A DNA stretch of 44,257 bases from Streptomyces huasconensis. Lineage in GTDB: Bacteria > Actinomycetota > Actinomycetes > Streptomycetales > Streptomycetaceae. Location: assembly GCA_004010275.1 (NCBI GenBank), contig RBWT01000059.1:1-44257 (forward strand). Direction: 5' to 3'. Each line of letters opens with the position of its first letter. Positions within the stretch are counted from its first letter, which is position 1. Below the pieces are notes generated by a model, which searched no databases, was not told where the DNA came from, and saw nothing but the letters and a program-made list of their open reading frames with translations. Shown here piece after piece: positions 16,637 to 25,610 of this stretch. The position numbers and the translations under genes are program-made.

Positions 16637-16783
16637 CCCGAACTCCCCGATCTCTCCGAGATCTCTCCGGTTTCTTCCACGGGGCATTGCTGGCCTGGGA
16701 GTTCGGGGGATAGCTTCACCCCTGCACGACCGGTCATGTACCTGCCCGAGATGTCTGCCCGAGCACCAGCTGTGTTCGGGCAG
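16637..16783. other. Inverted repeats in the leader of the subtilisin operon
   Basis: The 362-bp gap at 16450-16811 holds a candidate Crp site, an 11-bp perfect inverted repeat (CCCGAACTCCC at 16637-16647 with its complement at 16697-16707), a direct repeat GATCTCTCCG inside that loop, and an 8-bp hairpin (CTGCCCGA 16755-16762, TCGGGCAG 16776-16783) 28 bases before the protease ATG. No open frame with coding character is seen there. The leader may be regulated or simply structured. Confidence 0.55.
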
Positions 16784-16811
16784 TTCCGTATCCGGATGAT
16801 GTGGAGATCCC

Positions 16812-18360
16812 ATGGCTCATCTGCGTTCCAGACGCCGTACGGCGCTCACCCTGCGATCGGTGTCGCGCTCGCCGCCTCGGTGGGCTTCGTCCCCGGCGCC
16901 GCGTCGGCGGCCCCGAACGAGTCGCCCGCCCCGGTGTCGGCCCGAGCCGCGAAGGACGCCCCCGTCTTCGCGTACGTCGTCAACACCCGTGTCGACCACC
17001 GGACGATCGCGTACGTGAAGCGGGCGATAGCCAAGGCCTGGGCGGCTCCGTCGTCGTCGCGCACGAGAAGATCGGCGTGATCGTCGCGCACTCCTCGGAC
17101 CCGCGGTTCGGCGAGCGGATACGCGACGTCCGCGGCGTGAGCTCCGCGGGCGCGACCCACACCGCTCCGCTGCGGGCGGCCGGCACCACAGACGACGGCG
17201 AGGCGAAGTTGCTGTCGAAGGCGGACGCCAAGGCCCTGAAGCAGAGCGCCGCTCCGGGCGCCGAGCCGATGGAGGCCGACCAGTGGGACCTGCGGGCGAT
17301 CGGCGCCGACAAGGCGGCGAAGATCAACCCGGGCAGCAGGAAGGTCACCGTCGCGGTGATCGACACCGGGGTCGACGACACCCACCCGGACCTGGCCCCG
17401 AACTTCTCGGCGGGACAGTCCGCGAGCTGTGTCGGCGGCAAGGCGGACACCTCGGCCGGCGCATGGCGCCCGGCGAACAAGGACCACTACCACGGCACGC
17501 ACGTGGCCGGTGAGATAGGCGCGGCCCGCAACGGCGTCGGCGTCGCGGGCGTCGCGCCCGGCGTGAAGATAGCGGGCATCAAGGTCGCCGACCCGGTCGA
17601 CGAGCTGTTCTACCCGGAGAACGTGGTCTGCGCCTTCGTGTTCGCCGCCGAGCACAGCGTCGAGATCACCAACAACAGCTACTACGTGGACCCGTGGCTG
17701 TACAACTGCAAGGACGACCCGGACCAGAAGGCCATCCTGGACGCGGTCAACCGCGCCCAGCTGTACGCCCAGCGCAAGGGCATCCTGAACGTCGCCTCCG
17801 CGGGCAACTCCAACCACGACCTGGCCTCGGACGCGATCGTCGACAAGTCCAGCCCCGACGACTCCACGCCGGTCACCCGCACCATCGACCCGAGCGAGTG
17901 CCTGGACGTGCCGACCCAGCTGCCGGGCGTCGTCACGACGAGCGCGACGGGCGTCAAGAACCTCAAGTCGTCGTACTCCACCTACGGCAAGGGCGTCATC
18001 GACGTGACGGCCCCGGGCGGCGACAAGTTCCAGCTGCCGGCCGACACCCCGTCGAAGAACGGCAACATCCTCTCCACCATGCCGAACGGCGAGTACGGCT
18101 GGCTGCGCGGTACGTCGATGGCCGCGCCGCACGCCGCGGGCGTCGCCGCACTGCTGAAGTCCACGCACCCCAAGGCGGGCCCCGCCGAACTGCAGCGCCT
18201 CCTGAAGAAGCAGGCCGATCCCATGGAGTGCCCGGCCGAGCCGTACGACCCGGACAGCGACGGTGACGTCGACGCGGTCTGCGAGAGCGGCGGCAAGGGC
18301 AGGAACGGGTTCTACGGCAGCGGGATGGTCGACGCGCTCGACGCCGTGAAGAAGAAGTGA
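16812..18360 (+). CDS. Secreted S8 subtilisin-like serine protease (first of two), two frameshifts
   Basis: This is an exported subtilase. The N-terminus MAHLRSRRRTALTL reads in one frame, the signal peptide and pro-region (AIGVALAASVGFVPGAASA onwards) in a second, and the rest in a third. One lost base near 16853 and one near 17037 explain both breaks, giving 516 residues. Catalytic residues after repair are about Asp185 (VIDTGVDDTHPD), His228 (HGTHVAGEIG) and Ser436 (GTSMAAPHAAG). A domain resembling inhibitor I9 lies at about residues 55-120. GGAG lies 5 bases before the ATG. A paralogue follows 14 bases downstream. Confidence 0.88.
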
Positions 18361-18374
18361 CGGGGAGCATGGAC

Positions 18375-19949
18375 ATGAACAGGTTCTCCGGCAAGACCAC
18401 CGGCTTCCCGCGCTCCCGCCGCGCGCTGGCCCTTCCCCTCGGGATCGCGGTGGCCTCGGCCGTCGCCTTCCTGCCGGGTCCGGCGTCGGCGCGGCCCGCC
18501 GCGATACCGGACGCGCCCGCCTCGGCGTCCTCCGCGTCGGCCGCGGCGTCCGATGCCGCGTCGATGAGTTACGTCGTCAACGTCCGCCCCGGGAAGGGGA
18601 CTTCGGCGCGCGTCGCGAAGGCCATCGCCAAGGCCGGCGGTGACGTCGTCATCGCGTACGACAGGATCGGCGTCATCGTCGTCCACTCGGCGAACCCGGA
18701 CTTCGCGAAGACGATCCGCCAGGTGAAGGGCGTCGACTCGGCGGGGGCCACCCGGACGGCTCCGCTGTCCGCGCAGTCCGACGACGCCCTCGACTCCGAG
18801 CGGACACTCACCGCCGCCGAGGCGAAGGCCGCGGCGGGCCAGGCGACCGCGGGCCAGGACGAGCTGGAGCCGCTCCAGTGGGACCTGCCCGCCATGAAGG
18901 CGGACAAGGCGCACGAGATATCGCTCGGCAGCCGCAACGTCACGGTCGGCGTGCTCGACTCCGGGGTCGATGACACGCACCCCGACATAGCGCCGAACTT
19001 CGACCGGCGGGCGTCCGCGAGCTGCCTGGGCGGCGTGCCTGTCCAGAAGGACAACGCGTGGCGTCCGGTGGCCAAGGAGAGCGACCACGGCATGCATGTG
19101 GCGGGCTCGATAGCCGCCGCGAAGAACGGCACCGGCGTCACCGGCGTCGCGCCCGGCGTGAAGGTCGCGAGCCTGAAGGTGGCGGAGCCCGCGACCGGCA
19201 TGTACTACACGGAGGCCGTCGTCTGCGGCTTCGTGTGGGCGGCCGACCACGGCGTGGACGTGACCAACAACAGCTACTACACCGACCCGTGGCTGTTCGC
19301 CTGCAAGACCGACGACGACCAGAAGGCACTGGTCGACGCGGTCGGCCGGGCCGCGCGGTACGCGGAGCGCAAGGGCGCGGTGAACGTCGCGGCCGCGGGC
19401 AACGCCAAGACCGACCTGGCCCAGGCCGAGATCCTCGACAAGACGAGCCCGAACGACACCACGCCGGTGCCGCGCACGGTCAAGACCGCGGACTGCCTCG
19501 ACCTCCCGTCGCAGCTGCCCGGCGTCGTGACGGTCTCGGCCACCGGGGCCAAGGGCATCAAGGCGTCGTACTCGAACTACGGCAAGGGCGTCATCGACAT
19601 CACGGCGCCCGGCGGCGACAGGACGGAGTACCAGGCGCCGCGGCCGCCCGCCGTCGACGGCAGGATTCTGTCGACGCTGCCGGGCGGCAAGTTCGGCTAC
19701 AAGGGCGGTACGTCGATGGCGGCCCCGCACGCCGCGGGCGTCGTGGCCCTGCTCAAGTCCGCCCACCCGCACGCCTCGGTGGAGCGGATCAAGTCGCTCC
19801 TGTACCGCCAGGCGGACGCGATGGAGTGCACCGATCCGTACGACTACGACAGTGACGGCAAGGTGGACGCGGTCTGTGAGGGCGGCACGGGCAAGAACGG
19901 CTTCTACGGCGTGGGCATGGCCGACGCGCTGGACGCCGTACGGAAGTAA
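18375..19949 (+). CDS. Secreted S8 subtilisin-like serine protease (second of two)
   Basis: This intact 524-residue paralogue of the preceding gene has a signal peptide (ALALPLGIAVASAVAFLPGPASA), a pro-domain and a peptidase S8 domain with Asp195 (LDSGVDDTHPD), His238 (HGMHVAG) and Ser447 (GTSMAAPHAAG). I chose the ATG at 18375 because GGGGAG is 7 bases upstream; an ATG at 18369 would sit too close. The close spacing and high similarity indicate tandem duplication and cotranscription. A strong terminator follows 19 bases after the stop. Confidence 0.93.
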   Translation: MNRFSGKTTGFPRSRRALALPLGIAVASAVAFLPGPASARPAAIPDAPASASSASAAASDAASMSYVVNVRPGKGTSARVAKAIAKAGGDVVIAYDRIGVIVVHSANPDFAKTIRQVKGVDSAGATRTAPLSAQSDDALDSERTLTAAEAKAAAGQATAGQDELEPLQWDLPAMKADKAHEISLGSRNVTVGVLDSGVDDTHPDIAPNFDRRASASCLGGVPVQKDNAWRPVAKESDHGMHVAGSIAAAKNGTGVTGVAPGVKVASLKVAEPATGMYYTEAVVCGFVWAADHGVDVTNNSYYTDPWLFACKTDDDQKALVDAVGRAARYAERKGAVNVAAAGNAKTDLAQAEILDKTSPNDTTPVPRTVKTADCLDLPSQLPGVVTVSATGAKGIKASYSNYGKGVIDITAPGGDRTEYQAPRPPAVDGRILSTLPGGKFGYKGGTSMAAPHAAGVVALLKSAHPHASVERIKSLLYRQADAMECTDPYDYDSDGKVDAVCEGGTGKNGFYGVGMADALDAVRK

Positions 19950-19968
19950 CGTTCCGGCATGACGGGTC

Positions 19969-19997
19969 GGGCCGGGCGGTGGTGCACCGCCCGGCCC
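19969..19997 (+). terminator. Terminator of the subtilisin pair
   Basis: A perfect 13-bp stem (GGGCCGGGCGGTG with its complement) has a 3-base loop, 19 bases after the second protease. The last three bases of the stem are also the first bases of a tandem repeat. Confidence 0.85.
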
Positions 19998-20060
19998 TTC
20001 GCGTAGGCGGGTGCGGCCCTTCGCGTAGGCGGGTGCGGCCCTTCGCGTAGGCGGGTGCGG
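19995..20060. repeat. 22-bp tandem repeat, three perfect copies
   Basis: Copies lie at 19995-20016, 20017-20038 and 20039-20060 with no mismatches. The unit begins CCCTTCGCG and ends GCGGGTGCGG. The array begins inside the terminator stem and ends 21 bases before the next gene. There are no spacers, so it is not CRISPR. Confidence 0.95.
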
Positions 20061-20081
20061 CTTGTGCGCCATAGTGCGTGC

Positions 20082-21599
20082 ATGACACACACACTGTGGA
20101 ACGGTACCCGCGCGGCCTGGGCTGCGCTCGGCGGCGACCCCGCCCTCGTCTCCCGCGTCTCGGTCGTCGTGCGCCCGGGCGCCCTGCCCGCGCGCCTGCC
20201 CGTCATGGGGCTCGCCCGCGCCTGCGTGGGGGTGTGCGCGCTGGCCGCCGCCGAACTGAGCGCGCACCGCATGGGGCGGGAGGTGCCGCGGGTGCGGGTC
20301 GACGACGGGGCCGTGGCGACCGCGTTCACCAGCGAGCGGCACCTTCTGGTGGACGGGCGGGCGCCGGTCTCCTTCGCGCCGCTGTCCCGCTTCTGGCGCA
20401 CGGCGGACGGCTGGGTGCGCACGCACGCCAACTACCCGCACCACCGGGCTGCGCTGACGGCCGCGCTGGGGATCGCCGCGGAGCCTTCCGTGGACGTGGT
20501 CGCCGCGTGCCTCGCCGAGCGGTCGGCGCTGGAGGTGGAGGACGCCGTGTACGCCGCCGGAGGCCTCGCCGTGGCGCTGCGGTCGGCGGCGGAGTGGGCC
20601 GCGCATCCGCAGGCGGCCGTGGTGGCCGGTCGCCCGCTGCTGCGGCGCGAGCGGGTCGCCGAGGGGCCCGCGCGGCCCCTTCCCCCGGTCGACGGCGATC
20701 CGGTGCTGCCCGCCCAGGGGGGTACGGGTGCTCGATCTGACCCGGGTCATCGCGGGGCCCGTCGCCACCCGCACGCTCGCGCTGCTCGCGCTCCGTGCTG
20801 CGGGTCCGATCCGCCGGGGCTGCCGGAACTGCCCGACCAGCACGCGGACACGGGCTTCGGGAAGCGCTCGGCCGTCCTCGACCTGAGTGCCCGCGAGGAC
20901 CGCGCGCGCCTTCGACGACCTGCTGGAACATGCCGACGTGGTCGTCACCGGCTACCGGCCTGGCGCCCTGGACCGCTTCGGCCTGTCCCCCGAGACGCTG
21001 GCCGAACGCAGGCCCGGCCTTGTCCTCGCCCAGCTGTCCGCGTGGGGTGCGGACGGGCCGTGGGCGGGGCGGCGCGGCTTCGACAGCCTGGTGCAGGCGG
21101 CGACCGGGATCGCCGCCGCCGAGGGGTCCGCCGAGCGGCCCGGCGCGCTGCCCGCCCAGGCGCTGGACCCACGGCACGCGCCATCTCCTCGCGCGCGTCC
21201 TGCGCTACGCTGACGGAGCGCTCGACGACGGGCGGGACGTACGTGGCACAGCTCGCGCTGGCGCGGACGGCCGCGTGGCTGACGGGGCAGGCCGAGGGGC
21301 TGGAGCCCTCCGAGGCGGGCGGAGACGGCCCGGACGGCGGCCCCTCGGTGGCATACGACGGCCCCGGGCCCTGGCTCGCGGAGACGGACGGGCCGCTCGG
21401 GCGGCTCCGGCACGCCCTGCCGCCCTTCTCCTTCACGGGCGGCCCGGTCAACTGGTCCCGTCCGCCGGGCCCTTGGGGAGCAGACCTGCCCCGCTGGCAC
21501 TGGGAGACGGGCGGCGCGCGGCCGAACGCGATGGTCCGGTGGGAACGGTATTGCCCCACTTGTCCCTCAGGAGTTGCCCGCCTCGCGGACCCCTGGTGA
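20082..21599 (+). pseudogene. CoA-transferase family III (CaiB/BaiF), many frameshifts as read
   Basis: The N-terminal 215 residues are clean (MTHTLWNGTRAAWAALGG). The diagnostic CaiB/BaiF pieces then appear in alternating frames: VLDLTRVIAGPVATRTLALL near 20727, DPPGLPELPDQ near 20810, FDDLLEHADVVVTGYRPGAL near 20915, LSAWGADGPWAGRRGFDSL near 21040, and a C-terminus with FTGGPVNW. At least five indels are needed, both gains and losses of one base. The family moves CoA between carboxylic acids. With so many breaks this could be a true pseudogene, but neighbouring genes with the same kind of error make poor sequence quality at least as likely. Confidence 0.75.
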
Positions 21600-21609
21600 A
21601 GATCTTGTG

Positions 21610-22694
21610 GTGAGCTCCATACGACCGTCCGCCGAGCCCGGGGGCGAGGCCGCAGCCGAAGTGGCGGCCGAGGTGACGGCCGAGGTGACGGCCTCTCCCG
21701 CGGGCGCTCCGTTCGCCGCGCCGCGCCGCCGCCCGCCCGCGGGGCGCGCCGTGGCCGTGCTCGTCCTGCTGGTCGCCGCCACGCTGATCCCGCTGCTCGG
21801 GCCCTCGGCCGTGCTGCGCGGCACCGGCGAGGCGCCGGCGCCCGGCATCAGCGGCATCACGTTCCTGCGGACGGTCATGTTCGCGGCGCTGTGCGTGGCA
21901 GGGGGGCGAGGTGTTCGCGACGCGGCTCGCGCGGCGCGTCCCGGGGGGCGCCGCTGGACCGGGCGCCCCGCTGCTGGTCGGCGTACGCGGCATGGGCGGG
22001 GTGCGCCGCGGCGCTGGCGCTCGCCGCGATCGTGGCGAACGGCAACCTCGTCCCCGAGCACTTCTCCGACCTGGACCTCGGGCGGCTGTCCGGCTCCCGC
22101 GACGGCAGGCTCGCCCTCCTGGAGGTCAACGCCTTCCTCGTGGCCGCGCTGTGCGCCCGCTCGCGGCGCCCCGCGTCGGCGGCGCTCCCCCTGGCGGCGG
22201 TGATCGTCGCCGAGGCCCTGCGGGCCCATCCCCCGGTGGAGGACCATCCGCTGGTCGGCAGCGGGCTGACCCTCGTCCATCTGACGTGCGGGATGCTCTG
22301 GGCGGGCGGCCTGCTGTACGTCCTGCGGACACTGCGGCAGTGGCGGAGCGCCGCTCCGGAGGCGGGCGTGGCCGTTCTCGGGCTCTACGCGCGCGTGGCG
22401 GCCGTGCTGTTCGCGGCGATCACCGTGACCGGGACCGTCAGCACGCTGCGCCGGATGCCGCCGGGCACGGTCGCCGACCAGCTCACCGAGACGGCGTACG
22501 GGCGCACGCTGCTCGCCAAGGCGCTGCTCGTCGGGCGTCGTCGCGGTGCTCGCGCTGCTGGCCCGCCGCGGCTGCACGGCGCGGCCGACCGGGCCGGTGC
22601 CTACGCGCCCGCGCGCCGGGAAGTGGTCGCGCTGGGCGTCGTCGTGGCGCTGTCGGCGCTGCTGACCGCGGTGCCGGTGCCGATCCACTGGTGA
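21610..22694 (+). pseudogene. CopD-family copper resistance membrane protein, frameshifted as read
   Basis: Pieces of one polytopic protein run in successive frames: a first helix AVAVLVLLVAATLIPLLG, FLRTVMFAALCVAGG, then WAGCAAALALAAIVANGN, a long clean part with LVHLTCGMLWAGGLLYVL, and a last helix VALGVVVALSALLTAVPVP ending at TGA 22692-22694. At least four one-base indels (near 21905, 21975, 22535 and 22570) are needed. The HLTCGMLWAGGL motif is typical of CopD-like proteins linked to copper import or tolerance. The GTG start at 21610 follows the preceding gene by 10 bases. Starts at 21607 or 21610 are equally possible. Confidence 0.7.
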
Positions 22695-23370
22695 TCCCCG
22701 CTCGCGGGTGGCACGGCTTTCCGCAGCACGGCCCGGGCCAGCAGGTACTGCGCCGCGAGGTACGTGAGCATGATCGCGAAGTCGGGCCGGGGCGGCTGCG
22801 GCCAGTCGGCGACCCCGGTGGCGATGAGCGTGTCCGACAGCAGGAACAGCGCCCCTCCCGCCGCGGCCACCGCCCCCAGGATGGTCGCGCCGAGCGCATG
22901 GCGGTGAGCAGCAGGCTGTAGCCCGCGACGGGGCCCCGCATGTCGGCCGGCAGGTCCGGCCAGAGCAGCGCCACGGTCCCGAGGAGCGCGAGGGCGTACG
23001 CGGCCACGATCGCCGCCCCACGCGCGCGGGGTGAGCCGCCGCTGGAGCCCGCGTACCGCCTGGTGTCGCCGTACCGCTTGAAGAGCACGAGGTAGCAGAC
23101 GTGCCCGGCGGCGAAGGAGCCCATCCCGGCGAGGAAGGCGGGTTCGGCGTCGAAGAGCAGCAAGGTGTCGCCGCCCCAGCCGAAGAGGAGCGCGGTGACC
23201 AGCAGCCGCGGGCCGCCCCGGGTCCAGACGTATGCCGCGAGGAGCGGCATGAGCAGCGGCTTGCAGACTGCGTGGCCAAGGTCCCAGTCGGCGAGGAGCG
23301 CGATGAGGTCGCGAGCACGGCGGCACCGAAGGCCCCGAGGAGCAGCCTCGGCGCCGGGCGGGGCCGTCAC
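22601..23370 (-). CDS. YhhN/TMEM86-family membrane protein (lysoplasmalogenase-like), frameshifted
   Basis: The core reads cleanly as LIALLADWDLGHAVCKPLLM, ALLFGWGGDTLLLFD and GMGSFAAGHVCYLVLFKRYG, all typical of the YhhN family whose animal member TMEM86 hydrolyses the vinyl-ether bond of lysoplasmalogens. About seven or eight helices are expected. Indels occur near 23310-23340 and near 22899 (ATG|GCG), after which LGATILGAVAAAGGALFLLSDT continues. The GTG at 23370 is the likely start and overlaps the end of the upstream gene. The apparent stop at 22601 lies inside the convergent copD gene, so the true C-terminus is uncertain and may fall near 22700. Confidence 0.72.
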
Positions 23371-24271
23371 GCCGCGCGCTCGGCGACAGGGCGGGGGCCG
23401 CCTCGGCGCCCCGCACGGCGGGCGTGGGCGGCTCGGCGGGCGTGGGCTGCCAGCCGGGGCCGCGGAAGACCCGCCCGGCCCGCTCACGCCAACTGGTGGC
23501 CTTCTTCAGGTCCTTGGCGATGGCGACGTACTCGTGGGTGGCGACGCGCAGCGGGTTGTACGTGGCGATGTTCTTCGTCAGGCCGTAGACGGGCCGCTCG
23601 GTCTCGGCGACCCAGGAGCCGAACAGGCGGTCCCAGATGATGAGGATGCCGCCGAAGTTGCGGTCGAGGTAGCCGCCCTGGGAGGCGTGGTGCACGCGGT
23701 GGTGCGAGGGCGTGTTGAAGACGAATTCGAAGGGGCGCGGAAGCTTCCCGATGCGTTCGGTGTGAATCCAGAACTGGTACACGAGGTTGGCCGACGAGCA
23801 GAAGGCGAGCGCCGCGGGGTGGACGCCGCAGGCGATGAGCGGCAGGTAGAACGGCCATACGGTGAGGCTCGTCCAGGGCTGGCGCAGCGCCGTCGTGAAG
23901 TTGAACTTGCGGCTGGAGTGGTGCACGACGTGGCAGGCCCACAGGATGCGGATGACGTGGTGGCCCCGGTGCGACCAGTAGTAGAAGAAGTCCTGGGCGA
24001 GGAGCATCAGCGGGATCGTCCACCACAGGACGGGCACGCGCAGCGGCGTGAGCGCGTACACACCCGAGTAGACGGCGACGATCGGGATCTTCCACAGGAA
24101 GTCGAAGACGAGGCTGCCGAGGCCCATGGTGACGCTGGTGGCGGCGTCCTTGGTCTCGTACCCCGCGGCGTCCTCGTCGGGATGGAGCCGGTGGCTCACC
24201 ATCTCGACGACGGTGAGCAGCACGAAGGCCGGGACGGACCACAGCACGACATCGGGCAGGTTCGGGGACAT
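23367..24271 (-). CDS. Sterol desaturase/fatty acid hydroxylase family, AGMO-like di-iron oxygenase
   Basis: This integral membrane di-iron enzyme of about 300 residues has the eight-histidine signature HRGHH (101-105), HVVHH (114-118) and HHRVHH (190-195), plus WIHTE at 168-172, IIWDRLFG at 211-218 and a late FRGPGW. That spacing and the WIHTE/NTPSHHRVHH/GPGW set resemble, from memory, alkylglycerol monooxygenase (AGMO/TMEM195) more than sterol desaturases proper. The Pro/Ala-rich tail does not stop in frame. The likely true stop is the TGA that overlaps the next GTG near 23367, reached after one indel. Unrepaired, the frame fuses to part of the YhhN gene. Confidence 0.8.
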
Positions 24272-24371
24272 GCGTGCACCGTAGAACGGCTCTTCGTCCA
24301 CGACTAGGGGTGGTTACCGACAAGTATTACCGGCGGTACGGGGGAAGTTGTTGGTGATCCTCCCCAAAGCG

Positions 24372-25610
24372 TCACCAGACCCGTACCGACCCTCCTGGGG
24401 CGAAGACCGGGCTCGTGGCGTCGGCGGGGGCCTCCTTGAGGGGTTCGTCCAGTTCCTGGACCGTCGGTCCCACGCGCGCGGCGATGCGGCCGAGCCGCTC
24501 CAGGTCGAAGCCGTAGACGCGGGCGGCGTTGCCGCCCACCATGGCAGCGACCTCGTCCCTGGGGAGGCCCGCATAGGCGGCGCGGAGGCCTTCGCGCGAG
24601 TAGGGGTGGGTGCCTTCGTCGTGGGGGTAGTCGCTGCCCCACATGATCTTGTCGAGGCCGATGCGGTGGCGCAGGGCCGCTTCGTGCGGGCGCATGAAGC
24701 TGGCGCCGACGAAGCAGTTCTCGCGCCACACCTCGGAGGGCCCCTTGCCCATCGCCTCGGCGAGACCCGCGCCGAACTTCGACTCGGCCGTGTCGGCGGT
24801 GCGCGTCCTCGTCGCGGCGGCGACGAGCCGCGCGTGGTAGTAGTCCAGCATGTCCAGGACGCCGGGAATCCAGCCGGAGCCCTGCTCGGTGAGGACGAGC
24901 CGCAGGCCCGGGTGGCGGCGGAAGGCGCCGCCGAAGACGAGGTGCCACAGCGCCCGGTGCGAGAACCACGTCGTCTCCACCATGAACACCGCGCGCGCCG
25001 CCGGCTCCTCCCCGAGTGGCGGCGAGGCGGAGCCCGCGTGGTGGTTGACCGGCACGCCCAGCTCGGCGCAGACCGCCCAGATCGGGTCGTACGCCGATGA
25101 GTGCAGCTCCGGCAGGCCCGAGCCCGGCGGGGTGCCGGGCAGCAGCAGCCCGCCCGTGAGGCCCGCCGCCACGGAGCGGCGGATCTCCGCCACCGCCTCG
25201 TCGACGTCGTTCAGGAGGATCTGGAAGACGCCCGCCCTGCGGCCCGGCGCGGCGGCGCAGAAGTCGGCGAGCCAGCGGTTGTGGGCGCGCAGCCCCGCCC
25301 AGCGCAGCCCGAACTCCTCGCGGGTCGGGGCCGGGGCCATCAGCGACGCCGAGGGGAAGAACGGCGGGATGGTGTTCGGGAAGACGACCTCGGCGACGAT
25401 GCCGTCCGCTTCGAGTTCGGCGATGCGGCGGTCGGAGTTCCAGTTGCGGTCGGCGGTGTCGGCGAGGAGGTCCTCGTACGGATTGACGTACGTGGCCGCC
25501 CAGGCGTCGAACGCCTCGTGGTGACGGGACTCCAAGTAGGGCCTGTAGTCGAGGAGATCGGCGCCGGCGTGGCAGTCCGCGGAGATGACGGTGTAGCGGT
25601 CCTGCGTCAT
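24372..25610 (-). CDS. Amidohydrolase family protein (second of two paralogues)
   Basis: This 412-residue TIM-barrel protein belongs to the COG2159/amidohydrolase-2 (ACMSD-related) group. Visible landmarks are ISADCHAG (9-16), DYRPYLESR, NHHAGS, and WGSDYPHDEGTHPYS near the C-terminus with a likely metal-binding Asp. The usual N-terminal His-x-His is Asp-Cys-His here. Relatives are metal-dependent hydrolases or decarboxylases, often of ring-cleavage products; the substrate is unknown. Its ATG overlaps the stop of the paralogous upstream gene (ATGA). It is the fourth gene of the TetR-adjacent operon. The frame is clean. Confidence 0.88.
   Translation of the reverse strand: MTQDRYTVISADCHAGADLLDYRPYLESRHHEAFDAWAATYVNPYEDLLADTADRNWNSDRRIAELEADGIVAEVVFPNTIPPFFPSASLMAPAPTREEFGLRWAGLRAHNRWLADFCAAAPGRRAGVFQILLNDVDEAVAEIRRSVAAGLTGGLLLPGTPPGSGLPELHSSAYDPIWAVCAELGVPVNHHAGSASPPLGEEPAARAVFMVETTWFSHRALWHLVFGGAFRRHPGLRLVLTEQGSGWIPGVLDMLDYYHARLVAAATRTRTADTAESKFGAGLAEAMGKGPSEVWRENCFVGASFMRPHEAALRHRIGLDKIMWGSDYPHDEGTHPYSREGLRAAYAGLPRDEVAAMVGGNAARVYGFDLERLGRIAARVGPTVQELDEPLKEAPADATSPVFAPGGSVRVW

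Noticed and set aside
19995..20060. CRISPR array
   Set aside because: The repeats are contiguous without spacers and there are no cas genes.
18312..20948. An 878-codon minus-strand open frame
   Set aside because: It lies antisense to the second subtilisin and the CoA-transferase; no family motifs and Arg/Val-rich composition.
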